A DNA stretch of 64,000 nt, from the NCBI GenBank assembly GCA_963721305.1, contig CAVRIR010000004.1, positions 186,001 to 250,000 of the forward strand, read 5' to 3'. Shown one piece after another: positions 9,168 through 17,784 of the stretch. The notes beneath the pieces are model-generated. The model had not been told where the DNA came from. It searched no databases and saw nothing but the letters and a program-made list of their open reading frames with translations. How positions within the stretch are numbered: position 1 is the first letter of the stretch; each line of letters begins with the position of its first letter. This DNA is from DATAES01 sp963721305 (GTDB lineage Bacteria; Actinomycetota; Acidimicrobiia; Acidimicrobiales; JACDCH01). A program made the translations under genes and the position numbers.

Positions 9168-9620
9168 GTGGACATGAAGTTGGAAGTTGTCGTGATTCCC
9201 GTCTCCGATGTCGACCAGGCCAGCGAGTTCTACAAGACGCTGGGGTGGCGCCTCGACGCCGACGTCACCGGCGACAACGACTTCCGGCTGGTGCAGCTCA
9301 CCCCGCCGGGTTCGCAGTGCTCGGTCCATTTCGGCACCGGGCTCACCAGTGCGGCGCCGGGCACGGCCCAGTCCCTCCACCTCATCGTCAGCGACGTCGA
9401 GGCCGCGCGGGACGAGCTCGCCGGGCGCGGCGTGCCCGTGAGCCCCGTGTTCCACTGCGAATCGGGGTTCGCATGCCGGTACGGCGAGGACCGCATCCCG
9501 GGCCGCGTGCCCGGCCGAGCGCCGGAGCGTGCGACCTATGCGTCGTTCGCAACGTTCGCCGACCCCGACGGCAACAGCTGGGTGCTGCAGGAGATCACCA
9601 CCCGACTTCCCGGACGCTGA
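9168..9620 (+). CDS. VOC (glyoxalase/bleomycin-resistance) family protein
   Basis: About 150 residues. It begins VDMKLEVVVIPVSDVDQASEFYKTLGWRLDAD and ends TFADPDGNSWVLQEI, the standard VOC start and C-terminal metal-side motif. The middle has HLIVSDVEAARDELAGRGV. The GTG at 9168 is preferred because GGAG lies 9 bases upstream; the ATG at 9174 is an alternative. Most members of this subtype are single-domain dimers of unknown substrate. It is followed six bases later by a small protein often found beside such VOC genes. Confidence 0.88.
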   Translation: MDMKLEVVVIPVSDVDQASEFYKTLGWRLDADVTGDNDFRLVQLTPPGSQCSVHFGTGLTSAAPGTAQSLHLIVSDVEAARDELAGRGVPVSPVFHCESGFACRYGEDRIPGRVPGRAPERATYASFATFADPDGNSWVLQEITTRLPGR

Positions 9621-9625
9621 GCGTC

Positions 9626-9826
9626 GTGGATGTCGCGACGCTGGCCGAGCTCTTGCACGAGACGGCCGAACACCACGGCGCGTTCGAGGCACGAGCGCCG
9701 AAGCACGACTGGTGGGACTGGTACGCGCCCTATCTCGACGCGCGCCTGCACGGGAGCACATCCGAGGACGCCGCTCTCGCGGCCGATCGCTACATGAGGG
9801 AGGTGCGCAATGTCGTCCCGAGTTGA
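9626..9826 (+). CDS. Small VOC-associated protein (66 residues)
   Basis: Starts at a GTG six bases after the VOC stop, so it is probably translated by coupling. The sequence VATLAELLHETAEHHGAFEARAPKHDWWDWYAPYLDARL is a conserved helical family that I know as a stand-alone short protein or as a tail on VOC and DinB-like proteins in actinobacteria. It is soluble, with no signal peptide. The function is not established. Confidence 0.75.
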   Translation: MDVATLAELLHETAEHHGAFEARAPKHDWWDWYAPYLDARLHGSTSEDAALAADRYMREVRNVVPS

Positions 9827-10089
9827 GACGAGCCAACTCCCGAAGCGTCGGCGCACTCGTCTTGTTCTCCCGTGACCGCCGTTGTCCCCGAACCGTGACC
9901 AGCCCGCTGGTTTCGACCGCCCACCCGCGCCTCTCGTCCTGACGGTCGGAGACCACCGGAACGGTCGTCGTGGCCATGCACGTCCCTTTCGATCGACGGC
10001 GCATCCTGGCAGGCCACTCCCGTCGACGGACGTCACCATCGGAGTCGGCTGCTCGCCCGGATCGGTGTCAGAGGGAGCTACGTGCCACG

Positions 10090-10114
10090 TACTACTACGC
10101 TGTGTGTAGTAGTA
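10090..10114. promoter_or_regulatory. Palindromic operator before padR (1)
   Basis: Perfect inverted repeat TACTACTAC / GTAGTAGTA with a 7-base spacer, ending 9 bases before the PadR start. Position and symmetry fit autorepression by the PadR protein encoded immediately downstream. Confidence 0.7.
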
Positions 10115-10123
10115 TCGATTGTC

Positions 10124-10456
10124 ATGGGCAGGAAGAAGTCCGTCTACGACCGTCCGAACGACCCGCCGGCGCTGATCTTGTTGAGCTTGGCCGCAGGATC
10201 GAAGCACGGTCACGCGCTGGCCAAAGACATCGCCGAGTTCGCCGGGGCGACGCTCAGCCCGGGCGCGCTGTACGGGGCGATCACTCGGCTCGAGGAACGT
10301 GGACTGATCGAACCGCTCGCCCCGCGGGAGCGGCGCCGCCCGTACCGGCTCACCGCGGCGGGGCGGCGGGCGCTGGCCGAGATCGTGCAGGAGATGCGCA
10401 ACTTGTCCGACGTCGGCGCCGCCCGACTGGGTTTGTCGTGGGGCACGTCCGGATGA
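10124..10456 (+). CDS. PadR-family transcriptional regulator (1)
   Basis: 110-residue winged-helix protein: ALILLSLAAGSKHGHALAKDIAEFAG, then LSPGALYGAITRLEERGLIEPL and RRRPYRLTAAGRRAL, the PadR helix-turn-helix and wing. It is of the short type, with only a brief C-terminal helix (LAEIVQEMRNL). A perfect palindrome sits just upstream. Its TGA overlaps the ATG of the next gene by 4 bases, so it should be cotranscribed with a membrane protein, the usual PadR-permease pairing. Confidence 0.92.
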   Translation: MGRKKSVYDRPNDPPALILLSLAAGSKHGHALAKDIAEFAGATLSPGALYGAITRLEERGLIEPLAPRERRRPYRLTAAGRRALAEIVQEMRNLSDVGAARLGLSWGTSG

Positions 10457-11398
10457 GCCGAGACCGGCGTCGATTGTTGCGTTGGTATCCGCGTGCGTGG
10501 CGGGACCGGTACGGAGACGAGATGCTGGCGCTGCTCGACGACCAGCTCAGCGGGGACCGGGCACCGCTGCGGCTGCGATTGTCGTTGTACGGCCATGGGC
10601 TCGCCGAGCGAGCCCGCGCCGTCAGTCCGTTCAGCTCCGTCGACACGCGAGACCGCGCGCTGGCGGGACGGTTCGCTGCTCGTGCTGGTGGCGTGGGCCG
10701 TGTTCATGGTGGGGGGCGCCGCGTTCGCGAAGGCGACCGAGCACTTTGATCAAGCCGTCCCCGTCGGCTCGCGCCTCGTTCCCAAGGTCGCGTTCGGCGT
10801 GGTGGCGGTCGGCGGGATCGTGGGAGGGTGCATGGTGCTCGCCGGGGCCGCGCTCGCCGTGCCCGCGTTCGTCTCCTGCCTCCGAGCTGGTGGTGGTGAC
10901 GTCGTCAGACGGCACGTTCGGCGCGCCGTCGCACTCACAACACTGGCCCTTGTCTTCATGGTTCCTGTGGTGGTGTGGGCGCATCGGTTGAACGACGCGC
11001 AACGCAACGGCACCAACACCGCCTACGGTCTCGCGTTCGCGACGTGGGCGGTGCTCTGTGTGCTGTCGCTCGCCGGCTGGACCGTTGTCGCCGTGGCCGT
11101 TGGCCGCCGCGTCGATCTCCGTCACTCGACGCTGCGCGCGGAGTCGCTGCTGGCGACCACGCTCACCGCCGTCATGGTCAGCGCGCTCGTCGGGTCGGTG
11201 CTCTGGTGCGCGGCCGTCGCCACATCGGCGCCATGGTTCCTTCACGGCGCACCCATCGGAAGCCGACGATCGGGCCTCGACGTGCTCGCCGCCGGGCCGC
11301 TCGTGCCGGCGCTGGTCGTCATGCTCGTCGCGACGGTCCTCGGCATCATCGGCACTGTCCACATGCACAACCGACCGCGACCCGCCGGCGACCGCTGA
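10453..11398 (+). pseudogene. PadR-linked integral membrane protein, frameshifted
   Basis: The ATG overlaps the PadR stop. Residues 1-58 (RRRLLRWYPRAWRDRYGDEMLALLDDQ, then LRLSLYGHGLAERARA) are a typical start of this actinobacterial family. Around 10620-10660 the coding frame changes by one base, and the rest (DGSLLVLVAWAVFMVGGAAF, then five further membrane segments to LGIIGTVHMHNRP) lies in the other frame. The total would be about 315 residues with six helices. Either a true frameshift or a read error; the protein is not made whole as written. Confidence 0.75.
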
Positions 11399-11427
11399 AC
11401 ACTCCCTTGGCAACGGCTGTGGGCTGA

Positions 11428-11781
11428 CTACCGAACGCCGATGGCGCGCAGTCTGAGCTCGACGAGCTCGTTCACGAGCGCTTGGGGCAGGGGCTGGTCG
11501 ACGGGAAGGTGCAGCGCGCTCTTGGTTTGGGTGTAGTCCCGCGTCTTGTCGGCGACCGCCGCGAGCACGGACCCGCTGTGGGGCAGGTAGCTGAGATGCG
11601 ACGTGAACGCGGCGAGCCCGGCCACGACCTTCCCGCCGACGCGGAAGGCCGGCATCCCGTAGGAGATGCCCTGCTCGGCGTCGGGGATGACGGTCAGGAT
11701 CCGCCGGCGCATCTCCTCAAGGGTCGACCGTTTCGGGTCCTCGAGGCCGGCGAAGTAGTGGTCAACATCCTCGGTCGACAT
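11428..11781 (-). CDS. DUF1801 (YdhG-like) protein
   Basis: 117 residues. The family core is clear: VDHYFAGLEDPKRSTLEEMRRRILTVIPDAEQGISYGMPAFRVGGKVVAGLAAFTSHLSYLPHSGSVL, then YTQTKSALHLPVDQPLPQALVNELVELRL. This soluble fold is sometimes annotated as iron chaperone-like, but the biochemical role in bacteria is not settled. Length matches the family. It lies 17 bases downstream of a VOC gene on the same strand, so the two probably share a transcript. Confidence 0.88.
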   Translation of the reverse strand: MSTEDVDHYFAGLEDPKRSTLEEMRRRILTVIPDAEQGISYGMPAFRVGGKVVAGLAAFTSHLSYLPHSGSVLAAVADKTRDYTQTKSALHLPVDQPLPQALVNELVELRLRAIGVR

Positions 11782-11798
11782 GCGAACCCACCCGGGAC

Positions 11799-12185
11799 CT
11801 ATTGGACGACCATGAGGGTGTTGCCTTCGGGGTCGCGCAGCCAGAACATCGGTGGGACCGGGTCGCCCATGCGGCTGACGTCGGCGTCGACGTCGACCCC
11901 GGCCTCCCGCAGGTCGCGGTGATAGGCGTCGATGTCGTCGGTCTGCAAGCTGATCCCGGTCTCGCGCTTGCCGGCCGCGACGCCGTCCGGGGGCGGTGCG
12001 AGAGCGATCGTGGTCGCCTCGTCGCCGAGCCCAACCTCGACCCAGCGGTAGCCGTTGCCGAACGGCAGGTCGACGCGCGTTTCGAAGCCCAGCTTGTTGA
12101 CGTAGAAGTCGACCGCCCCATCCTGGTCGGCAACCGGGATGATCACCGTGGCGATCTTGTTTGCTCGGGTCGTGGTCGTTGCCAT
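11799..12185 (-). CDS. VOC family protein
   Basis: 128 residues from the ATG at 12185, chosen because GAGGAGG lies 7 bases upstream (an upstream GTG/ATG frame extension to 12218 would overlap that site). VIIPVADQDGAVDFYVNKLGFETRVDLPFGNGYRWVEVG and FWLRDPEGNTLMVVQ are standard glyoxalase-fold elements. The substrate is unknown. The DUF1801 gene follows on the same strand. Confidence 0.9.
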   Translation of the reverse strand: MATTTTRANKIATVIIPVADQDGAVDFYVNKLGFETRVDLPFGNGYRWVEVGLGDEATTIALAPPPDGVAAGKRETGISLQTDDIDAYHRDLREAGVDVDADVSRMGDPVPPMFWLRDPEGNTLMVVQ

Positions 12186-12303
12186 GGAGTCCTCCTCGTG
12201 GCTCGCGTGGTCGCTCAATAAGACGGCGCGTTCACCAAATACTCATCGCGGGCGGATCGACTCCGGCGCGGCAGAGCGGATCGATGTCTGCTCCGGGACA
12301 GGG

Positions 12304-12490
12304 CTACCTCAGATCGAGCTGCCCGGAAACACCGAACCGGTCCTGGACCCATCACGTACCGCCGGCTGAAGCCGTAGCTGTCGAGCGGCATGAACACGAC
12401 CCGTCCTCGGCCAGCGCGGCGAAGAGGCGCTCGAGATCGTCGTTGTCACCGCACTCGACGAACAATGAGATCGCCGGCGTCATGTCGACC
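12304..12490 (-). pseudogene. PhnB-like VOC remnant
   Basis: Three frames together read PAISLFVECGDNDDLERLFAALAEDG, VFMPLDSYGFSRRY and WVQDRFGVSGQLDLR-stop, which is the C-terminal half of a PhnB-type (3-demethylubiquinone methyltransferase-like) VOC protein. Two single-base shifts interrupt it, and its 5' part has been replaced by a recombinase fragment. A dead fragment at a recombination junction. Confidence 0.6.
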
Positions 12491-12634
12491 TTTGTCGGGG
12501 TGGAGACGCTGGAGCCAGCGGTAGGTGTAGCCCCAGGACCGGCGGGTGGCGTCGGAGCGGATCGAGCAGGCCCGGTCGGCATAGAACGCCGTGACGGTGT
12601 CGGGCCACAACGGCAGCGCGGACGGATCAGACAT
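12491..12634 (-). pseudogene. Recombinase fragment (N-terminus only), copy 3
   Basis: Begins with GGAGG-ATG and 48 residues (SALPLWPDTVTAFYADRAC, then SIRSDATRRSWGYTYRWLQ) closely matching the start of the two full recombinases, then homology ends at HPDK, where the PhnB remnant begins. There is no catalytic domain and no 91-bp repeat upstream. It shows that this recombinase family has inserted or recombined here before. Confidence 0.8.
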
Positions 12635-12783
12635 GGAAGGCCTCCTTCGACGTGGCGTACGCCGTGGAGGCTGGAGGACATCGGAGACCCGATCAGCGAC
12701 TGTGGATCACACCTCTAATTCCCTGGCGGGTTCAGAGCGCCATGAGCGAGGGGGTGGCCTTCCCCGACAATTGCATTCGACGG

Positions 12784-13338
12784 TCAGGCGGAGTGCGGCT
12801 CCCGTCGACGTTTCTGTGGCTTTGCCGGCGTGAGTTCGTCGATGGCCCAGCGGGCCCAGTCTTCGTAGGCGGCGAGGGCGCGGAGGCCGTTCTCGAGCGC
12901 GATGCGTCCGTAGCGGTCGGACTCGTTGCGGTCCCACGATGTCGATGTCTTCACCTGCTCGAGGAGGTCGTGGAAGGACTTGTAGGCGGCGGCTTCGCGT
13001 TCGAGGTACGCGAGGGCCTCGTCGGGGTCGACCGCCCAAAGGAAGAACACTCGGAGCACCGCGTCGTTGCGCCGGTTGCGTTCGGGGGTGACGTCGGTGA
13101 TCCAGTGACGAAGCTCGTCGCGCCCCGCCGACGTGATGGCGTATTCCTTGCGGTTACGGGCGCCGGTGGCGGTGACTTCGACGAGGTCGTCGTCGGCCAT
13201 GCGATTGAGCTCGGTGTAGAGCTGGCTCTGGGTCGCTGGCCACACGAAGGCGAGGGTCGACTCGAACCGCTTGAGCAGATCCCACCCACTGCCGGGACGT
13301 TCGGCGAGCAGGCCGAGAAGGCCGTGACGGAGACTCAT
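12784..13338 (-). CDS. PadR-family transcriptional regulator (2)
   Basis: 184 residues from the ATG at 13338: LRHGLLGLLAERPGSGWDLLKRFESTLAFVWPATQSQLYTELNRMADDDLVEV is the PadR winged helix, followed by a VirR-type C-terminal helical dimerisation domain (FHDLLEQVKTS... LRALAAYEDWARWAIDEL). The 13338 start is preferred over the ATG at 13365 because a TTGCAA-16-TATAGT promoter (minus strand, 13372 to 13345) ends 6 bases before it, making the mRNA essentially leaderless. Divergent from a membrane-protein gene with a palindrome between them. Confidence 0.9.
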   Translation of the reverse strand: MSLRHGLLGLLAERPGSGWDLLKRFESTLAFVWPATQSQLYTELNRMADDDLVEVTATGARNRKEYAITSAGRDELRHWITDVTPERNRRNDAVLRVFFLWAVDPDEALAYLEREAAAYKSFHDLLEQVKTSTSWDRNESDRYGRIALENGLRALAAYEDWARWAIDELTPAKPQKRRREPHSA

Positions 13339-13344
13339 GGCCTC

Positions 13345-13372
13345 ACTATATTCCAGTCTTGACATGTTGCAA
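13345..13372 (-). promoter_or_regulatory. Sigma-70-type promoter of padR (2)
   Basis: On the minus strand TTGCAA (13372-13367) and TATAGT (13350-13345) are separated by 16 bases, and the -10 box ends 6 bases before the ATG at 13338. This predicts a leaderless transcript. Confidence 0.5.
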
Positions 13373-13389
13373 GTGGAGGTTTACGGTTC

Positions 13390-13411
13390 GACCTGTCAGC
13401 ATTGACAGGTC
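13390..13411. promoter_or_regulatory. Palindromic operator between padR (2) and divergent gene
   Basis: Perfect 9-bp inverted repeat GACCTGTCA / TGACAGGTC with a 4-base centre, located in the divergent promoter region. A likely PadR binding site controlling both directions. Confidence 0.65.
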
Positions 13412-13428
13412 ACGAAAGGAACCGCCGA

Positions 13429-13988
13429 TGTCAGCTCTCCGCAGTTTCGCCCCCTGGATCGCCTTCACCGTCGCTCGGCCATCGCCGACTGGCGTCTCGC
13501 CGCCGCGCTCGCCCTGTGCATCTCGCTCGCAGGCGCCGTCGCCCGCCGCCAACAGGACACTGAGCCCAACGATCTCGCCAACGCCACCACCGTGTTCTTC
13601 GCAGCACTGACCATCGTCAGCATCGCCAATCCCAACTCTGGCCTGCAGCACTACATCCCGGCGCTCGCGCCGGCCGCGTTGGGCACCGGCGCCGGACTGT
13701 CGATCCTGCGCGGTCGCCCATTCACCATCCCGTTCGCCAAGCGCTCGACGCCACCCGAACTGTGGGACCAGCCCCGCTTCTACGCAGCCAACGTCACCAT
13801 CTCGATGATCTGGACGGTCAGCTTCGCCGTCACCGCCGCGGTCCTCGCCACCGTCCTCGCGACCGCCGCGCACCCGAGCCGGCTTGGTGATCGAGATCGA
13901 GATCCTCGCCTTCGTGGTGCCGATGCGCTGCACCGCCTTCTACCGCCGCCGCCTCCGCGCCCGCTACGCCGCCCTGGCCACCGCGTGA
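13429..13988 (+). pseudogene. Membrane protein controlled by PadR (2), two frameshifts
   Basis: An AAGGAACC-like ribosome site precedes the ATG. Three consecutive frames give one sensible protein: SALRSFAPWIAFTV; SAIADWRLAAALALCISLAGAVARR through FAALTIVSIANPNSGLQHYIPALAPAALG to WTVSFAVTAAVLATVLATAAHP; then LVIEIEILAFVVPMRCTAFYRRRLRARYAALATA-stop. About 185 residues with four hydrophobic segments. Breaks lie near 13475 and 13880. Unknown family; its divergence from a PadR gene suggests an efflux-like or membrane-stress role. Confidence 0.65.
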
Positions 13989-14006
13989 ACGAGGGACGAC
14001 GCTCGA

Positions 14007-15350
14007 TGACCACCACACGCGCCACCGACAGGCCATTCCATCTCGCCGGCAACTTCCGGCCGCGTCACCGATGAGCTCACCGCCATCGACCTACCAGTCA
14101 CCGGCCACATCCCAACCGAGCTCGACGGCACCTTCGTTCGCAACGGGCCGAACCCGCTCGACGGAACGACGTCGCACTGGTTCCTCGGCAACGGCATGGT
14201 CCACGGTGTCCGCCTGCAGGACGGACGGGCCAGTTGGTACCGCAACCGTTACGTCCGCACGAAGCGTCTGAGCGACGGCGCGCCGTCGATCGGACCAGAC
14301 GGCACCCGCGACTTCACCGCCGGAGTCGCCAACACCCACGTGATCCGCCACGGCGGCCGAATCCTCGCGCTCGACGAGGCCTCATTCCCCTACGAGCTCA
14401 CCCCGGAACTCGAAACCGTCGGACCTATCAACTTCGATCACCGGTTGCGCGGACCGATGACCGCGCACCCCAAGCTCTGCCCGGCCACTGGCGAGCTGCA
14501 CTTCTTCGGTTACGACTTCGCGCCGCCCTACCTCACCTACCACGTCGCCAACGTGTTCGGAACGCTGCGCACCTCGCGGGTGATCGACGTTCCCGGCGCC
14601 ACGATGATGCACGACTTCAATCTCACCGAACGCTTCGTCGTGTTCATGGACCTGCCGGCGGTCTTCGACCTCGAGCTCGCGCTGGCGGGCACGATGCCAT
14701 ACCGGTTCGATCCCTCTTACGGCGCTCGGTTCGGAGTCCTGCGGCGCGACGACCCACACGGTGTCGTCCGCTGGTTCGACATCGAGCCGTGCTACGTGTT
14801 CCACCAGATGAACGCCCACGACGACGGTACGTCGATCACCATCGACGCCGTCCGCCACGCCGATCTGTGGTTCGACGGCGAAGCAACACCGGGCCACCTC
14901 TGGCGCTGGCACATCGACCTGACCGCCGGCACCGTGACCGAGCAACAGCTTGACGATCTCCCCTGCGAGTTCCCCCGCGTCGACGACCGGCTCACCAGCC
15001 GGCCAGCGCGACGCGGCTGGGTCACGTCGACGCCACGCCATCACCCCGACGGCGCCGGAGCAATCACCGTGTACGACCTCCTCGATGTTGGCACGAAACG
15101 CGTCCACTCCTTCGGGCCGGAACGGGTCCCCAGTGAAGCAGTGTTCGCTCCGGCGGACCCCGACGCCGACCACGGCTGGCTACTCACGTATGTGTACGAC
15201 GCACGCACCGACCGAAGCGATCTCGTCGTCATCGACATCGACGAGCTCGAGGACGAGCCGGTCGCAACCGTGCACCTTCCCGGCCGAGTTCCGTTCGGCT
15301 TCCATGGCTCGTGGTTCGCGGACGCCGCAGCAAGTGACACGCTGGACTAA
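14007..15350 (+). CDS. Carotenoid oxygenase family protein (N-terminal frameshift)
   Basis: Carotenoid cleavage dioxygenase-type seven-bladed propeller. All four iron-ligating His regions are present: MTAHPK, TMMHDFNLTE, YVFHQMNAHDDG and FGFHGSW. The protein starts with ATG at 14007 (TTTRATDRPFHLAGNFRP), but one extra base at about 14056 shifts the frame. The rest (TDELTAIDLPVTGHIPTELDGTFVRNGPNP onwards) continues in the next frame. The ATG at 14196 would lack the essential FVRNGPNP block. A total of about 447 residues is slightly short for the family but complete. Functional only if the shift is a sequencing error or is bypassed. Confidence 0.8.
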
Positions 15351-15443
15351 CGCGACGTTGCGTTCCCCCCCGATGCCATCCGTGTCGCGGACTGCTCGAA
15401 TTAGCTTTTCTGCGGCGGTCGGCTGGACACAAGGGGGAAGGCG

Positions 15444-16154
15444 TTGGGGGAAACGACGCAAAAGGTGACGTGGTGGGAGCGGTATGGCTGGACGGCGGGG
15501 ATCGTCTTCATCGCTGCGCTGATTGCCGATCTCATCGTCACTTCCGGGATCCCGCTCGATCAGAACGCGTCCCCGGCGAAGGTCGCTGCAGAGCTCGACC
15601 AACACAGCACGCGACTGATCATCGTTGCCTGCGTGTGTGTCGTGTACGCCGCTGCCTTCCTCGTCTATGCCTGGAAGCTCTACTGCTATCTGCGAGGTGA
15701 CCCGCAAGAGAGTCGGACGATTGCGATGTTGGTGCTGGTCGGTGCAGTCCTCATGGTGGCCTGCCACGCGTTGAGTGACGTCGCCATCACCGGTCTGGTG
15801 GGCGGGAAGATCGCGTCGTACGCGGCGCAGAACGATCCCGGCTTGTCGTACATGCTGTATCTGCTGACGTTCGCGATCAGCAGCCTCGGTGACGTCTTCG
15901 GCAGTGTCTTCATGCTGACGGCGGGAGATCTTGTACTGCGCTGCCGCCTGTTGCCGCGATGGCTCGGCTATGTCGCCATCGTCGCCGCCGTTGGCCTTTT
16001 CGTACAGGGTTTCGGACTCGGCGGGGTCATCGGCGACTTCGGCCTCGTGTTCGACCTCATCGGATTCGGGTTGTTCATGCTCTTCGTCCTCGCGAGCAGC
16101 ATCACGATGCTGCGACGCGAGAGGCGACTTCGTCAGGCGTCGAGTCAGGCCTGA
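15444..16154 (+). CDS. Six-helix membrane protein of unknown function
   Basis: 236 residues with six hydrophobic segments (about 15-35, 55-78, 90-108, 130-155, 170-190 and 197-222). The first loop carries GIPLDQNASPAKVAAELDQHSTRL, typical of small actinobacterial DUF4386-like membrane proteins, though I cannot fix the family. TTG start four bases after a GGGGGAAGG stretch; a GTG 27 bases on is possible. Convergent with the next gene; the two 3' ends overlap by 10 bases. Confidence 0.7.
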   Translation: MGETTQKVTWWERYGWTAGIVFIAALIADLIVTSGIPLDQNASPAKVAAELDQHSTRLIIVACVCVVYAAAFLVYAWKLYCYLRGDPQESRTIAMLVLVGAVLMVACHALSDVAITGLVGGKIASYAAQNDPGLSYMLYLLTFAISSLGDVFGSVFMLTAGDLVLRCRLLPRWLGYVAIVAAVGLFVQGFGLGGVIGDFGLVFDLIGFGLFMLFVLASSITMLRRERRLRQASSQA

Positions 16155-17101
16155 CTTCTGTAGCGCGCAACTGCCGCTGTCGTGTCGTCGGCGACGAAAT
16201 CGGCGTTGATCTGCTGCGCGGTGAACGCGCCAGCTGCAGCCGACGCGCCGACTTGCGCGGCGATGTCGGTGACGTTGCCGGCCGCCCATACTCCAGGGAC
16301 GCTCGTGCGTCCCATCGCGTCGACGGGGATGTGATCGCCGATTCCGGACGGATGTGGGACCAGACGCAGTCCCAGCTCGGCGAGAAAGCCAGCTCGAGCG
16401 ACCATGTGGGGCATCAGCGCGAACGCGTCGAGGCTGACAACCGAGCCGTCGTCGAGACGCACGCCGGTGAGTCGGTCGTCCGTGATTTCGAGCGCGCTGA
16501 TCCGCGTGTCGACGGCGGCGATGCCGCGGGCTTCGAACTGCTGTGCCTCTTCGTCGGTAAGTGGCGTGGCGTTCGTGAAGTAGGTGACGTGGTCGCTCAG
16601 CTGACGGAACAGCAGCGCCTGGTGCACCGACCGTGGTCCGTTGGCCAGCACGCCGATGCGCTGATCACGCACTTCCCATCCGTGGCAGTAAGGACAGTGG
16701 AGGACGTCGCGACCCCAGCGCTCCGGTAGACCGGGGATGTCGGGTAGTTCGTCGACCAGACCACTAGTGACGAGGATCCGTCGCGCCGTCATTGAACGAC
16801 CGTCGGCTAATGCCACGACGAACCCATCACCGTCACGGGACGCCGTCGTGACCTCGCCGTGCACCACGTGGCCCCCATAGCGACGGACCTCGGCTCGACC
16901 ACGTTCGAGTAGCTCGCCCGGAGGTAGGCCGTCGTGTCCGAGCAGGCCATGCACGCCTGCCGCCGGCGCGTTGCGCGGCATGCCCGCGTCGATCACGGCA
17001 ACGGTGCGCCGAGACCGGGCGAGGAGCAGCGCGCCGTTCAAGCCCGCTGCCCCTCCCCCGACAACGATGACGTCGTAGGTGTCCTTCAGTGGCTCGCTCA
17101 C
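16145..17101 (-). CDS. Thioredoxin-reductase-like NAD(P)/FAD oxidoreductase
   Basis: 318-residue flavoprotein. Residues 10-25 hold the FAD dinucleotide motif VVGGGAAGLNGALLLARS, and CPYCHGWE near residue 140 gives a CxxC redox pair. A second nucleotide-binding segment starts with RIGVLANGPRSV, and GVWAAGNVTDIAAQVGASAAAGAFTAQQIN closes the FAD site. This fits the stand-alone thioredoxin-reductase-like group common in actinobacteria, whose partner is often unknown. Its GTG overlaps the preceding DUF4389 stop (GTGA), so they form one transcript. Confidence 0.9.
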   Translation of the reverse strand: MSEPLKDTYDVIVVGGGAAGLNGALLLARSRRTVAVIDAGMPRNAPAAGVHGLLGHDGLPPGELLERGRAEVRRYGGHVVHGEVTTASRDGDGFVVALADGRSMTARRILVTSGLVDELPDIPGLPERWGRDVLHCPYCHGWEVRDQRIGVLANGPRSVHQALLFRQLSDHVTYFTNATPLTDEEAQQFEARGIAAVDTRISALEITDDRLTGVRLDDGSVVSLDAFALMPHMVARAGFLAELGLRLVPHPSGIGDHIPVDAMGRTSVPGVWAAGNVTDIAAQVGASAAAGAFTAQQINADFVADDTTAAVARYRSQA

Positions 17102-17694
17102 GACCGGACCGCGAACGGTGGGTACTGGTCAGTTAGGAGTCCGACGTAGGCCTGCACCCGCAGACCGTACCGGTAGACGCCTACGAAGAAGCCACGAGCA
17201 CGCACGGGGTATGCACCTGTCACCACAACGGCGGCGAAGCCAAACAGCACGACAGCAATCGATGCAATCCACAACGCGACCAGCACGCCGTAGTGCGGCA
17301 CCGCCAGCAACCACTTGTACAGCGGTGCCCACCGCGACAGCTCCTCGGGATACGTGAACGTCAGCGCACTGTGCGCCACACCGCCGTCGTCACTCGCCGC
17401 GGGATCGAAGACGAACGGTGGGTAGTCGTCGTGCAGCGAGAGGGCGTAGCTCACTGACCGCCACTCGTACCGGTAGGTCATCGCAATCGTGTCGAACAAC
17501 GAGCGCGGGATGCGCTTGGTGAACAACACGGTGACGAAGCTGATTGCCGTGAGCACGTGCCGCAGGGAGGTGAGCACGGAGACAACGAACAGGTGCGGGA
17601 TCGCGAGCAGCCACTGCACCAGCGGCCGCCACCGCGCCAACTGCGTTTCGGAGTCGAGCGTGAGCTGCACGGGATACGGGTTGGACATTGCCAT
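17098..17694 (-). CDS. DUF4389 membrane protein
   Basis: 198 residues built of two similar halves, each with YPVQLTLDSETQLARWRPLVQWLLAIPHLFVV / FTYPEELSRWAPLYKWLLAVPHYGVLV followed by a membrane helix, the DUF4389 signature. At least four hydrophobic segments. The ATG follows AAGGAGCAAGTCCA-like ribosome spacing. Translationally coupled to the flavoprotein gene downstream. The function is unknown; the coupling suggests a membrane partner for the reductase. Confidence 0.85.
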   Translation of the reverse strand: MAMSNPYPVQLTLDSETQLARWRPLVQWLLAIPHLFVVSVLTSLRHVLTAISFVTVLFTKRIPRSLFDTIAMTYRYEWRSVSYALSLHDDYPPFVFDPAASDDGGVAHSALTFTYPEELSRWAPLYKWLLAVPHYGVLVALWIASIAVVLFGFAAVVVTGAYPVRARGFFVGVYRYGLRVQAYVGLLTDQYPPFAVRS

Positions 17695-17784
17695 TGGACT
17701 TGCTCCTTGGTTCGGATTGCGTGGATGGGTGGAGTGACCGAGGCGGTCGCCGTCGCGTTGGCAACGGCGACCGCCGAGGGAAAG

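Noticed and set aside
9830..10045. Minus-strand fragment starting MVTSVDGS, like the N-terminus of RibD-type reductases, with RSGGL in another frame
   Set aside because: Only about ten residues agree and the rest is nonsense in all frames; too little to call a pseudogene.
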